This document shows positions 38,981 to 46,932 of a stretch of DNA of 64,000 nt, piece after piece. A program made the position numbers and the translations under genes. Source of the stretch: an uncultured Christensenellaceae bacterium (GTDB lineage Bacteria; Bacillota; Clostridia; Christensenellales; Borkfalkiaceae); contig CAJULO010000003.1 of assembly GCA_910586945.1 (NCBI GenBank), positions 1 through 64,000 of the forward strand. The letters are read 5' to 3'. The notes beneath the pieces are model-generated. The model worked only from the letters and a program-made list of their open reading frames with translations. It was not told the DNA's origin and did not search any database. How positions within the stretch are numbered: the stretch's first letter is position 1; each line of letters opens with the position of its first letter.

Positions 38981-40174
38981 ATGAAAATATTAGTTATCAA
39001 TGCAGGTAGTTCTTCATTAAAATATCAATTGATAGATATGACAACAGAAAATGTAATTGCAAAAGGGGCAGTCGAAAGAATTGGTATTGTTGGAAGCTTT
39101 TTAAAACAAAAAGTTGGAGATAAAGAAAAAGTAATCAATAAAGATTTAGCAAATCATAAAGAGGCAATCACACTTGTCTTTTGTGCTTTAGTAGATAAAG
39201 AATTTGGTGCAATTCAAGATATGAAAGAAGTAGACGCTGTAGGACACAGAGTTGTGCATAGCGGTGAAGATTTTAATAAAACAGTGCTTTTAAATGCAGA
39301 AGTTATGAAAATTTGTAAAAAGAATATTGAACTTGCACCACTACATATGCCTGCAAATATAGCTGGAATTGAAGCTTGTCTTGAAGTTATGCCAAATACA
39401 CCAATGGGACTTGTATTTGATACTGCTTTTCATGCAAGTTTGCCAAAACATGCCTATATGTATGGGATAAAATATGAAGATTATGAAAATTATAAAATAA
39501 GAAAATATGGGTTTCATGGAACAAGTCATAAATATGTATCACAAAATGCCATTGCATATCTAAAATTAGAAGGTAAAAATTCAAAAATCATCACTTGTCA
39601 TTTAGGGAATGGTTCCTCTATCAGTGCTGTAAAAAATGGGGTATGTATGGATACTTCTATGGGCTTTACCCCACTTGCTGGAGTACTTATGGGTACTCGT
39701 TCAGGAGATATTGACCCAGCAATTATAGAATTTTTAACAATAAAGAAAAACTTTACGATGCAACAAGCGATAAATTACTTAAATAAAGAGTGTGGAGTAT
39801 ATGGTATAAGTGGTGTTTCTAGTGACTTCAGAGATTTGTTTACCGCGATGAAAGAGGGCAACAAAAGAGCAAAACTAGCACTAGAGATGTTTGCATATCA
39901 AATTAAAAAATATATTGGTGCATATGTAGCAGCTATGAATGGTATTGATTGCCTTGTATTTACAGCTGGTATAGGGGAAAATGATGACTATATTCGTAGT
40001 CTAGTATGTAAAGATATGGAATGTTTTGGCATTGATATTGATTTAGAAGAAAATAAAATGCGTAAGAATAGTATAAGAGAATTAAATAAACCAAATAGTA
40101 AAACAAAAGTACTCATTGTACCTACAAATGAAGAGCTTGCAATTGCAAGAGAAACAAAAGCATTATTACAATAA
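38981..40174 (+). CDS. ackA: Acetate kinase
   Basis: A 397-residue ASKHA-fold kinase making ATP and acetate from acetyl phosphate. It has VINAGSSSLKYQLI, VGHRVVHSG, FDTAFHASLP, the substrate-binding YGFHGTSHKYVS, HLGNGSSISAV and FTAGIGEN. The AAGGAG site is good. Cotranscribed with pta. Confidence 0.98.
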   Translation: MKILVINAGSSSLKYQLIDMTTENVIAKGAVERIGIVGSFLKQKVGDKEKVINKDLANHKEAITLVFCALVDKEFGAIQDMKEVDAVGHRVVHSGEDFNKTVLLNAEVMKICKKNIELAPLHMPANIAGIEACLEVMPNTPMGLVFDTAFHASLPKHAYMYGIKYEDYENYKIRKYGFHGTSHKYVSQNAIAYLKLEGKNSKIITCHLGNGSSISAVKNGVCMDTSMGFTPLAGVLMGTRSGDIDPAIIEFLTIKKNFTMQQAINYLNKECGVYGISGVSSDFRDLFTAMKEGNKRAKLALEMFAYQIKKYIGAYVAAMNGIDCLVFTAGIGENDDYIRSLVCKDMECFGIDIDLEENKMRKNSIRELNKPNSKTKVLIVPTNEELAIARETKALLQ

Positions 40175-40209
40175 TATTTTTTATTTTTATAAAAATCTAT
40201 TAAAATTAC

Positions 40210-40238
40210 TTGACAAATATTGAATTATTTTGTATTCT
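40210..40238 (+). promoter_or_regulatory. Promoter of rpmF
   Basis: TTGACA at 40210-40215, 17-nt spacer, TATTCT at 40233-40238. Confidence 0.65.
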
Positions 40239-40275
40239 ATATTAAGATAGAATAAATGGAAGAGTGAGGTGTATT

Positions 40276-40455
40276 ATGGCAGTTCCAAAGTGTAAGCAAT
40301 CTAAGCAAAGAACAAATACGCGTTATGCAAATTTTAAAGCAGCTAGCCCAACACTTGTAGAATGTCCACATTGCCACGAATTTAAATTACCACATCGTGT
40401 TTGCAAAAAATGTGGTTACTATGCAGGTAAAGAAGTAGTAACTGTAAGTGAATAA
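40276..40455 (+). CDS. rpmF: Ribosomal protein bL32
   Basis: A 59-residue large-subunit protein. It starts MAVPKCKQSKQRTNTRYANF and has a zinc ribbon CPHC...CKKCGYYAG, the four-Cys form. The ATG at 40276 is chosen because it gives the universal MAVPK start and follows GAGGTG; an in-frame start four codons earlier lies on the ribosome binding site. The yceD/DUF177 gene that usually precedes rpmF is not present. Confidence 0.97.
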   Translation: MAVPKCKQSKQRTNTRYANFKAASPTLVECPHCHEFKLPHRVCKKCGYYAGKEVVTVSE

Positions 40456-40472
40456 TAGCTTTGTTTGTATTA

Positions 40473-40504
40473 GAATAGATAGTATATACTATCTATTCTT
40501 TTTT
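40473..40504 (+). terminator. Terminator of rpmF
   Basis: 26-base perfect palindrome centred on GTATATAC, followed by a T-tract. Confidence 0.85.
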
Positions 40505-40571
40505 CTTTATAAAACCTACTAAATAAGTTGCAATAACTACTATTTTATAGGACAATATTTTTCAAAATATG

Positions 40572-40580
40572 TGTTATACT
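40572..40580 (+). promoter_or_regulatory. Probable extended -10 promoter of copA
   Basis: TGTTATACT (TG-n-TATACT) 30 bases before the copA ATG. No good -35 and no CopY-type operator (TACAnnTGTA) is seen. Confidence 0.4.
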
Positions 40581-40609
40581 ATAAACAAATTGAAAGTTAG
40601 AGGGGATAT

Positions 40610-42874
40610 ATGGAAATTACCTATAAAGTAAGTGGAATGACTTGTGCAGGATGTAGTTCCACTTTACAGCAAAAAGCTTCTAAATTAAAAGGCGTGGAGC
40701 ATGTCTCTGTATATTTACTTGATGGCATAATGGAAATGCAAGTCAATGATAAATTTGATGAAAAAGAACTTTTGACTCTTGTTTCTAAATTAGGATTTAC
40801 TCTACATAAAGAAGGGCGGCAAGGGGATATAGAAGAACAAGCAAAAGAGAAAAAAAGTATATTAGGATACAAACAACGCTTTATTATTTCCATTCTTTTT
40901 ACAATACCACTCTTTTATATTACAATGTGTCATCATCATTTAAAGGCGCCATTGCCATCATTTTTGCATAATGCAAATAATTATGCACTGGCACAACTGC
41001 TATTTACAATTCCCATTTTAATTGTAAACTATCAGTTTTTTATAGATGGTTTTAAAGGTTTATTTACTGGAAATGCTAATATGTTTTCCTTGATTACAAT
41101 AGGAGCAACTTCAGCAATAATTTATAGTTTATTTATTATGTTTAGAATCAATATTTATCCAGACAATGTTATGCAAATTGTGATGGAACAACTTTTTTTT
41201 GAAGCTGCAGGCACAGTTTTAACTTTTGTAACTTTAGGAAAATGGTTGGAAGAGCGTTCAAAACAAAAAAGTAGTACAGAAATAGAAAAACTTTTAAAAC
41301 TTATGCCAGAATTTGTTACTGTAAAAGATGGAGAAAGTTGGGTGGAAAGAAAGTTGTCAGCAGTAAAAGTCGGTGATATTCTTCTTGTGAAAAAAGGAGA
41401 AAATATTCCAGCAGATGGCGAAATTATATCTGGATATTCCTTTATAGATAAGGCAGCAATTACAGGTGAAAGTTTACCGGTTGAAGTAAATACTGGAGAT
41501 AAAGTAAGTAGTGCCTCTATCAATACTGGCAATGCCTTTGAGATGCGTGTAGAAAAGATTGGCAAAGAAACTCTTCTTTCAAAAATTATACAAATGGTAA
41601 AAAACGCTGGTAGAAGTAAGGCACCAATTGAAAACTTGGTTGATAAAATTTCAGCAATTTTTGTACCTATAATTTTAGGTTTATCTACTTTAACCTTTGT
41701 AGTGTGGTCACTTATCACTGCTTTTACAACTGGATTTTCTTTTGCAACAGCATTAAATTATGCAATTACTATTTTAGTCATATCTTGTCCGTGTGCTTTA
41801 GGACTTGCAACTCCTCTTGCAATTATGGTCGGTACTGGTAAAGGAGCAACATTAGGAATTTTATATAAAAATGCAGAAGCTATGCAATCTTTTGCAAAAG
41901 TTGATTGTATTCTTTTGGATAAAACAGCAACAATAACAGAGGGAGAACTAAAAGTTAAAGATGTACTTATCTATGATAAAAATTTGTCGCAAAATGAGTT
42001 GCTATCCATTATGGCAAGTTGTGAGTCACAATTAAAACATCCACTTGCTACATGTATTATGTCTTATGTAGCAGAACAAAAAATTGTCTTAACTAGTGTA
42101 GAAAATGTTGCATATGAAATAGGAAAAGGAGCAAGTTTTTATTATAAAGGAAAAAAATATTTTTTAGGTAATAGAAAGCTACTAGAAAAGCTTACACTAT
42201 CTATACCACAAGCGTTGCAATCCTTGGAAGAAGAGGGTAAAACAGTAGTTTTATTGGCGGATGAGCAAAAAGTACTTGTTGGACTTTCCATTATGGATAC
42301 TATAAAAGCTACAAGCAAGGATGCAATTTTGCATTGTAAGAATATGGGAATAGAAGTTGCAATGTTGACAGGGGATAATAGTCGTGTTGCAAAAGTCATA
42401 GCTGAGCAAGTAGGCATTGAAAAAGTGTATAGCGAAGTTTTACCAGAAGATAAGCTAAATATTGTAAAAGAGAGTAAAAAATATGGTAAAGTAGTTATGG
42501 TAGGAGATGGCATAAATGATGCCCCTGCACTAAAAGAGGCGGATATTGGTGTAGCAATAGGCAATGGAACAGATATAGCTATTGACTCTGCAGATATAGT
42601 TCTTGCCAGTGGAGACTTAATCAGTCTAGTAGATGGCATAAGACTCAGCATAGCAACTTCACGCAATATCAAACAAAATTTATTTTGGGCATTTGTATAT
42701 AATATTTTAGCAATACCGTTTGCTGCTGGTATATTTGCATGGGCAGGAATCTCCTTAACACCATGGATGGGTGCTTTAGCAATGGTACTTAGTGATGTCT
42801 TTTTAGTTGCCAATGTGTTACGCTTAAATACTTTTAAGGGCATAAATAAAATAAAAAAGAAAAGAAAACAATAG
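40610..42874 (+). CDS. copA: Copper-exporting P1B-type ATPase with a variant phosphorylation motif
   Basis: A 754-residue heavy-metal pump. It has one N-terminal metal-binding HMA domain with CAGC (12-15), transmembrane CPC (393-395), TGES (285-288), HP motif KHPLA and the GDGINDAPAL hinge. CPC, the MxxS-containing last membrane helices and the single HMA fit Cu(I) export (CopA). The phosphorylation site reads DKTATIT (Asp437): the normally invariant Gly of DKTGT is Ala440 (codon GCA at 41927-41929). All else looks intact. There is no copZ or CsoR/CopY gene beside it; the spore genes follow after a terminator. Confidence 0.93.
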   Translation: MEITYKVSGMTCAGCSSTLQQKASKLKGVEHVSVYLLDGIMEMQVNDKFDEKELLTLVSKLGFTLHKEGRQGDIEEQAKEKKSILGYKQRFIISILFTIPLFYITMCHHHLKAPLPSFLHNANNYALAQLLFTIPILIVNYQFFIDGFKGLFTGNANMFSLITIGATSAIIYSLFIMFRINIYPDNVMQIVMEQLFFEAAGTVLTFVTLGKWLEERSKQKSSTEIEKLLKLMPEFVTVKDGESWVERKLSAVKVGDILLVKKGENIPADGEIISGYSFIDKAAITGESLPVEVNTGDKVSSASINTGNAFEMRVEKIGKETLLSKIIQMVKNAGRSKAPIENLVDKISAIFVPIILGLSTLTFVVWSLITAFTTGFSFATALNYAITILVISCPCALGLATPLAIMVGTGKGATLGILYKNAEAMQSFAKVDCILLDKTATITEGELKVKDVLIYDKNLSQNELLSIMASCESQLKHPLATCIMSYVAEQKIVLTSVENVAYEIGKGASFYYKGKKYFLGNRKLLEKLTLSIPQALQSLEEEGKTVVLLADEQKVLVGLSIMDTIKATSKDAILHCKNMGIEVAMLTGDNSRVAKVIAEQVGIEKVYSEVLPEDKLNIVKESKKYGKVVMVGDGINDAPALKEADIGVAIGNGTDIAIDSADIVLASGDLISLVDGIRLSIATSRNIKQNLFWAFVYNILAIPFAAGIFAWAGISLTPWMGALAMVLSDVFLVANVLRLNTFKGINKIKKKRKQ

Positions 42875-42878
42875 AGTT

Positions 42879-42919
42879 TTAAAAATTTACCAACTATATT
42901 TAGTTGGTAAATTTTTTTA
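42879..42919 (+). terminator. Terminator of copA
   Basis: AAATTTACCAACTA / TAGTTGGTAAATTT stem, TATT loop, T-tract. Confidence 0.85.
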
Positions 42920-42927
42920 TTAAAAAG

Positions 42928-42956
42928 TTATAAAAGAAAAAAAATATTCCATACTA
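42928..42956 (+). promoter_or_regulatory. Candidate sigma-F/sigma-G promoter of spoVAD
   Basis: CATACTA at 42950-42956 is an excellent forespore -10, and TTATA at 42928-42932 (consensus GnATA) is 17 bases upstream. The distance to the start codon (26 bases) is suitable. Sigma-G control is known for spoVA operons. Confidence 0.5.
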
Positions 42957-42982
42957 CTATTAAATAGCTTTGAGGTGATGTT

Positions 42983-43990
42983 TTGAGAGTCGGAAATACA
43001 ATTTTTTTCAAAAGCTGTCCCAAAATTATAGCAACTGGAACAGTTTGTGGTCCTAAAGAATCTGCAGGAATTGCTGGGCAATATGTTGATATTCCCGCCC
43101 ATGACGATATGTTTAAAGAAAAGACATTTGAACGAGCAGAACGCAAAATGCTTGAAACATCAGTAAATAAGGCAATGGAAAAACTCAATTTTACACATAA
43201 AGATATTGATATTTTATTTTCTGGTGATTTATTAAATCAGATAATATCGGCAAGTTTTACAGCACGAGCCTTGCAAGTTCCATATTTAGGTATATATAGT
43301 GCATGTTCCACTATGAGTGAGGGATTACTTCTTGCAGGAATGTCTATTGATGGGGGGTATGCCCAAAATATTGCCATTGCAACAGGAAGTCACTTTTCCA
43401 GTGCAGAGCGTCAATATCGTTTTCCCTTAGAACTTGGAAATACGCGTCCACCGCAATCGCAGTGGACAGTAACAGGAGCAGGTTGTGCCATTGTAAGTTC
43501 TATAAAGGATAAAGATGGTCCAGTTATTACATCTGGCACAATTGGGCGAGTCATTGACTATGGAGTAAGTGATGCAAATAATATGGGGGCAGCAATGGCA
43601 CCAGCTGCTGCGGATACTATTTTGCAATATTGTAAAGATACAAACACAGTAGCAAGTAGTTTTGATCTTGTTTTGACAGGAGATTTAGGCGTGCTAGGGA
43701 GTAGAATTGTAAAAGATTTAGTTGCTGATGGCGGACAAGATATTTTTAAAAATCATGTCGATTGTGGAGAAATCGTATATAAAGTCATTGAAGATGAATT
43801 TCAGGGTGGCAGTGGAGCAGGATGTAGTGCAGTGATATTAAACTCATATATTATGGATAAACTGCGTAAAAAAGAAATAAATAGAATTTTATTTGTAGCA
43901 ACAGGAGCATTATTGTCCACTGTAAGTTCAGGACAAGGGGAAACAATACCTTGTATAGCACATGCTGTAACAATTGAAAATAGAGGGTAA
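42983..43990 (+). CDS. spoVAD: Stage V sporulation protein AD
   Basis: A 335-residue thiolase-fold protein that binds dipicolinic acid and works with the SpoVA membrane channel loading it into the forespore. It starts RVGNTIFFKSCPKIIATGTV and has GPKESAGIAG, YSACSTMSEGL, NTRPPQSQWTVTGAGC and DLGVLGSRI, all family hallmarks. The start is TTG at 42983, after GAGGTGAT; the ATG at 42978 is out of frame. spoVAC, the usual gene before it, is missing; copA and a terminator come instead. spoVAE follows four bases on. Confidence 0.95.
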   Translation: MRVGNTIFFKSCPKIIATGTVCGPKESAGIAGQYVDIPAHDDMFKEKTFERAERKMLETSVNKAMEKLNFTHKDIDILFSGDLLNQIISASFTARALQVPYLGIYSACSTMSEGLLLAGMSIDGGYAQNIAIATGSHFSSAERQYRFPLELGNTRPPQSQWTVTGAGCAIVSSIKDKDGPVITSGTIGRVIDYGVSDANNMGAAMAPAAADTILQYCKDTNTVASSFDLVLTGDLGVLGSRIVKDLVADGGQDIFKNHVDCGEIVYKVIEDEFQGGSGAGCSAVILNSYIMDKLRKKEINRILFVATGALLSTVSSGQGETIPCIAHAVTIENRG

Positions 43991-43994
43991 AGAA

Positions 43995-44375
43995 ATGAAT
44001 CAGTATTTAGATATTTTGTTGATGTTTGCAAAGGTATTCGTTGTGGGCGGAGCAATTTGTACAGTTGCACAAGTTTTAATCAATTTTACAAAGCTTACAA
44101 GTGGACGCATTTTAGTATTTTTTATGCTTGCAGGACTTTTTTTAGAGGCTATAGGTGTATATAATTATATTGTAGATTTTGCAGGCGCTGGAGCAACAGT
44201 ACCAATTTGTGGGTTTGGATATTTACTTGCACGCGGAGCAATACAAGGTGCAAAAATTGGTCTTTTTAATGCATTTACAGGGGCCTTGACAGCAGCAAGC
44301 GCAGGTATAAGTGCAGCTGTAATTTTTGCATTTATTGCAGGCCTAATATTTAGGTCAAAAACAAAGAAAAATTAG
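43995..44375 (+). CDS. spoVAE: Stage V sporulation protein AE (AEb type)
   Basis: A 126-residue membrane protein with about four spans. The glycine-rich start (FVVGGAICTVAQVLIN), GRILVFFMLAGLFLEAIGVY and CGFGYLLARGAIQGAK identify SpoVAE, a component of the dipicolinic acid channel. I chose the ATG at 43995, after GAGGG at the end of spoVAD; the in-frame TTG inside spoVAD lacks a site. A terminator follows. Confidence 0.93.
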   Translation: MNQYLDILLMFAKVFVVGGAICTVAQVLINFTKLTSGRILVFFMLAGLFLEAIGVYNYIVDFAGAGATVPICGFGYLLARGAIQGAKIGLFNAFTGALTAASAGISAAVIFAFIAGLIFRSKTKKN

Positions 44376-44383
44376 TTATATAT

Positions 44384-44420
44384 AGTTTATAGTGAAGACA
44401 TTTGCTATAAACTTTTTTAT
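44384..44420 (+). terminator. Terminator of spoVAD-spoVAE
   Basis: AGTTTATAG / CTATAAACT stem with a 12-base loop and T-tract. Confidence 0.75.
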
Positions 44421-44508
44421 TTTTAAGAAGTATAAAAAAGTGGCAGGTATATTTTTAAATTTAGCTACATAGCATATATACTAAAATAAGAGCTAGGAGA
44501 AAAATACA

Positions 44509-44691
44509 ATGTCATTAACATTAAGCACAGTCTTTTCCAATATGGATGAACAAGATAAAGAACTCAATAGAGCAATAGCAAAAATAGCACTTTTAAAGGG
44601 AATAAATACTGCAGAGCGAAAAAAATTTGCAGTGCAAGAGCGTATACAAGAAGAAGGAAAAGTGATTGCAAAAAGATTAAGTAAGGTGTAA
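44509..44691 (+). CDS. 60-residue hypothetical protein upstream of uppP
   Basis: A small charged helical protein (starts MSLTLSTVFSNMDEQDKELN) with no membrane segment or cysteine. The AGGAG site at 44494-44498 and the two-base gap to uppP show that it is expressed with uppP. I recognise no family; it is not an alpha/beta-type small acid-soluble spore protein. Confidence 0.65.
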   Translation: MSLTLSTVFSNMDEQDKELNRAIAKIALLKGINTAERKKFAVQERIQEEGKVIAKRLSKV

Positions 44692-44692
44692 A

Positions 44693-45478
44693 ATGCAAAT
44701 TTGGCAAGCATTCATATTGGGAATAGTGCAAGGTGTAACAGAATTTTTACCGATATCCTCTAGTGGACATCTATTATTATTTGAGCAAATTTTAAATGTA
44801 AACACAGAAAATAGTGAATTGTTTTTAGGAATTATGTTACATGCTGGAACACTAGTAGCAGTTTGTTTTGTATACTATAAAAAACTAGTAGCATTACTTT
44901 TTAAAAATAAAAGAGGGCTAATTTTTTTAATTATAGCGACAATACCAGCTGCTGTTGTTGGTTATTTTTTATCAGATTACATAGACAAGCTAATACAAGG
45001 TCGAATTGCATTGGCAATTGCATTTTTTACTTCGGGTATACTGCTAATCATTGCTGAAGTTGTGCAAAAAAGAAGAAAAGAATTTACGAATACAGTTGGT
45101 ATAAAAAGTAGTATTTTGATGGGGATAGGACAAGCATTGGCAGTGCTTCCTGGAATATCGCGGAGTGGTAGTACATATGCAGCTGGAATTTGTAGTGGTT
45201 TGGACAAGCAAGCGGCACTTGATTTTTCATTTATGATGAGTATACCCATTATTTTAGGAGCAATTTTCAATGAAATTTTAAAAATATGTACAGGAGCAAC
45301 AAGTATAGCAATGCATTTACCCTTAACGAATTTACTCATTGGTATGACGAGTGCAACAATTTTTGGAATTTTATCTATTAAACTCTATAAAACGATGGTA
45401 TTAGCTGGTAAGTTTAAATATTTTGCAATATATTTAGTGATACTTGCTGGAGTTTTATTTTTCTTTCCTATTGTATAA
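44693..45478 (+). CDS. uppP: Undecaprenyl-diphosphatase
   Basis: A 261-residue membrane enzyme recycling the wall-lipid carrier undecaprenyl pyrophosphate. It has GIVQGVTEFLPISSSGHLLL (acidic motif and Ser-rich loop) near the start and LPGISRSGST near residue 155, the two active-site motifs; about eight spans. It also confers tolerance to bacitracin in many bacteria. Translation is probably coupled to the 60-residue gene just upstream. Confidence 0.96.
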   Translation: MQIWQAFILGIVQGVTEFLPISSSGHLLLFEQILNVNTENSELFLGIMLHAGTLVAVCFVYYKKLVALLFKNKRGLIFLIIATIPAAVVGYFLSDYIDKLIQGRIALAIAFFTSGILLIIAEVVQKRRKEFTNTVGIKSSILMGIGQALAVLPGISRSGSTYAAGICSGLDKQAALDFSFMMSIPIILGAIFNEILKICTGATSIAMHLPLTNLLIGMTSATIFGILSIKLYKTMVLAGKFKYFAIYLVILAGVLFFFPIV

Positions 45479-45523
45479 AATGAGAAAAACTACACATGCT
45501 AGTGTATGTAGGAGGAAGATAAT

Positions 45524-45673
45524 ATGAAATATAATTGCGGTGAAAACGCACCTAAAACAGCGACATACAAGGTTGTTGATAGTAAAGGTAAAGTTGTAGG
45601 CACAGTGCATTGTAAAAAAGGGGATAGTTTTCCACCTACAAGCACTTCAGGCTGTCATTACGAAATTGACTAG
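45524..45673 (+). CDS. 49-residue YjzC-like protein with three cysteines
   Basis: A tiny gene with an excellent AGGAGGAAG site. The product runs MKYNCGENAPKTATYKVVD, then a Gly-Lys turn and KKGDSFPPTSTSGCHYEID. The spacing GxxAP...Y...V...GDxFPxTS matches the YjzC family of small Firmicutes proteins of unknown role, but here Cys5, Cys30 and Cys44 are added, which could bind a metal or form a disulfide. It sits between uppP and a strong terminator. A short inverted repeat (TACAC...GTGTA, 45491-45506) precedes it. Confidence 0.7.
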   Translation: MKYNCGENAPKTATYKVVDSKGKVVGTVHCKKGDSFPPTSTSGCHYEID

Positions 45674-45676
45674 TTG

Positions 45677-45718
45677 AAAAAAGAGCTTTTACAAATAAAT
45701 TTGTAAAAGCTCTTTTTT
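45677..45718. terminator. Terminator after the YjzC-like gene
   Basis: Perfect 20-bp arms (AGAGCTTTTACAAAT core) with two-base centre and a T-tract. Confidence 0.88.
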
Positions 45719-45740
45719 TATATATTTTTATGAAAAAGAG

Positions 45741-45769
45741 TTGCATTTTAAGAAAATTTTTGTTATACT
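45741..45769 (+). promoter_or_regulatory. Promoter of rplS
   Basis: TTGCAT at 45741-45746, 17-nt spacer, TATACT at 45764-45769, extended TG at 45761-45762. Confidence 0.7.
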
Positions 45770-45783
45770 AGATTTAGACTTCG

Positions 45784-45817
45784 AATGTTCCGCTTGCAAT
45801 ATTTGGCAATGAACATT
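45784..45817 (+). promoter_or_regulatory. Leader hairpin of rplS, probable L19 autoregulatory element
   Basis: AATGTTC (45784-45790) pairs with GAACATT (45811-45817), enclosing an inner TTGC/GCAA helix with an asymmetric internal loop. It lies between the promoter and the start codon and resembles the L19 leader known in low-GC Gram-positives. Confidence 0.55.
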
Positions 45818-45841
45818 TTGTAAACTAGGAGGGAATAAGTC

Positions 45842-46186
45842 ATGAAAGGTTTGATTGAAGCAATTGAAAAAGAAAATTTAAGAACAGATTTGCCATCATT
45901 TCAGGTTGGTGATACTGTAAAAGTAAGTGTAAAGGTTATTGAAGGAAGTAGAGAACGCATTCAAGCATTTGAAGGTGTTGTTATTGCCAAAAAGCATGGT
46001 GGTGTGCGCGAAACATTTACAGTACGCCGTCTATCATATGGAGTGGGCGTTGAAAGAACTTTTCCGTTATGTTCACCTAAAATTGCCGATATAAAGGTAA
46101 TTCGTAAAGGTAAAGTTAGAAGAGCGAAACTTTATTATTTGCGTGGTAGAACAGGTAAAGCTGCTAAAATTAAAGAAATTCGTTAA
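45842..46186 (+). CDS. rplS: Ribosomal protein bL19
   Basis: A 114-residue large-subunit protein at the 30S-50S interface. It has FQVGDTVKVSVKV, RIQAFEGVVIAKKHGGVRETFTVRR, the VGVERTFPLCSPKI block and KLYYLRGRTGKAAKIKE. A strong AGGAGGG site precedes the ATG. It is monocistronic here: no trmD, rimM or rpsP is upstream. A terminator follows. Confidence 0.98.
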   Translation: MKGLIEAIEKENLRTDLPSFQVGDTVKVSVKVIEGSRERIQAFEGVVIAKKHGGVRETFTVRRLSYGVGVERTFPLCSPKIADIKVIRKGKVRRAKLYYLRGRTGKAAKIKEIR

Positions 46187-46187
46187 T

Positions 46188-46222
46188 AAAAAAAAGAGCT
46201 AAATAAAGTAGCTCTTTTTTTT
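46188..46222. terminator. Terminator of rplS
   Basis: AAAAGAGCTA / TAGCTCTTTT stem with a 7-base loop and T-tract. Confidence 0.85.
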
Positions 46223-46322
46223 ATCAATTTAAACAAATATGCTTATGGCAAAAGTGTATATTCTATTTTTTTTAATATAGTTATAATTTTATAACTACTT
46301 GATTTTTTATACTATTATCCAT

Positions 46323-46811
46323 TTATGTTGGAGAAAATAATACCTCTCCTGCTAAATTGCTATTACCATCATAAAAGAAAATTTGCATTTTATCAACAGT
46401 ATTTAAAAATTGAATCTCTGAAGCAAAAAATTGTATTCCATTACAAGTCAATACCATTTTATGCTTTAAAATAATCTTTGCTTTATTTATGGAAAAACTA
46501 GTGTTTGTTTTGTCTCCTTCAAATGAAATTACTTTTGATTTTGATGCAGAAAGCATAGTCATATTCCCCATAGACATAATATAAAAATTTTCTTTTTTAT
46601 TGGCATAATCAACTTCAGAAAATGCTTTATTAAATATTTCATTTTCACTACTTTCAAAATAATAGCGCTTATGGTTGAATTGTTGTATGTAATTATAACT
46701 GGGGTTGCTTACATTGATAAAGTGTGCAACCAAAAAACCTAGAGCTGCTATTACAATTACAATCATTAAACTAGCAGTAAAAATTGTACTTATTTTTTTC
46801 TTTTTGCTCAT
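46323..46811 (-). CDS. Small single-span membrane protein of unknown function
   Basis: A 162-residue protein. After a basic start (MSKKKKIS) comes one span (about 9-34, TASLMIVIVIAALGFLVAHFI), then a likely beta-rich domain outside the cell, with a Met-rich stretch MSMGNMTML and no lipobox. I recognise no family. I chose the ATG at 46811 behind AAGGGAAAAT; a longer frame would run through the promoter palindromes. The gene is controlled by an unusual promoter with three inverted repeats, one of which recurs in front of the ECF operon, so it may belong to the same regulon. Confidence 0.65.
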   Translation of the reverse strand: MSKKKKISTIFTASLMIVIVIAALGFLVAHFINVSNPSYNYIQQFNHKRYYFESSENEIFNKAFSEVDYANKKENFYIMSMGNMTMLSASKSKVISFEGDKTNTSFSINKAKIILKHKMVLTCNGIQFFASEIQFLNTVDKMQIFFYDGNSNLAGEVLFSPT

Positions 46812-46844
46812 AATGAAATTTTCCCTTTTATATTTTTTATTATA

Positions 46845-46860
46845 GTTCGCATAAGCGAAC
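46845..46860. promoter_or_regulatory. Operator-like palindrome, proximal copy
   Basis: GTTCGCATAAGCGAAC, a perfect 6-bp arm inverted repeat 34 bases upstream of the membrane-protein start. It differs from the other two copies only in the central four bases. Confidence 0.7.
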
Positions 46861-46865
46861 CACAA

Positions 46866-46907
46866 ACTATATATATAAGTTCGCTTATGCGAACTTATAT
46901 ATATAGT
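46866..46907. promoter_or_regulatory. Perfect 42-bp palindrome containing AAGTTCGCTTATGCGAACTT
   Basis: Two exact 19-base arms (46866-46884 and 46889-46907) around TTAT. The inner 20 bases, at 46877-46896, recur exactly at 60391-60410. It overlaps the -10 element of the minus-strand promoter and covers the likely transcription start. Confidence 0.85.
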
Positions 46908-46931
46908 ACTAAAAGAATAGAATAATGTCAA
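46903..46931 (-). promoter_or_regulatory. Promoter of the small membrane-protein gene
   Basis: Read on the minus strand: TTGACA (46931-46926), 17-nt spacer, TACTAT (46908-46903). The -10 runs into the 42-bp palindrome. A further perfect 13-bp inverted repeat lies at 46933-46962, just upstream of the -35. Confidence 0.75.
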
Positions 46932-46932
46932 G

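Noticed and set aside
42142..42843. Open frame of 233 codons on the strand opposite copA.
   Set aside because: It is the shadow of the copA coding frame, without a ribosome binding site or recognisable domains.
44447..44483. Forespore sigma-G promoter before the 60-residue gene.
   Set aside because: GGTATA and CATATATA are present but the spacing is over 20 bases, and the -10 does not match well.
46845..46907. GTTCGCnnnnGCGAAC considered as a LexA (SOS) box.
   Set aside because: The Firmicutes LexA box is CGAACnnnnGTTCG, with the half-sites in the opposite order, and the genes involved are not DNA-repair genes.
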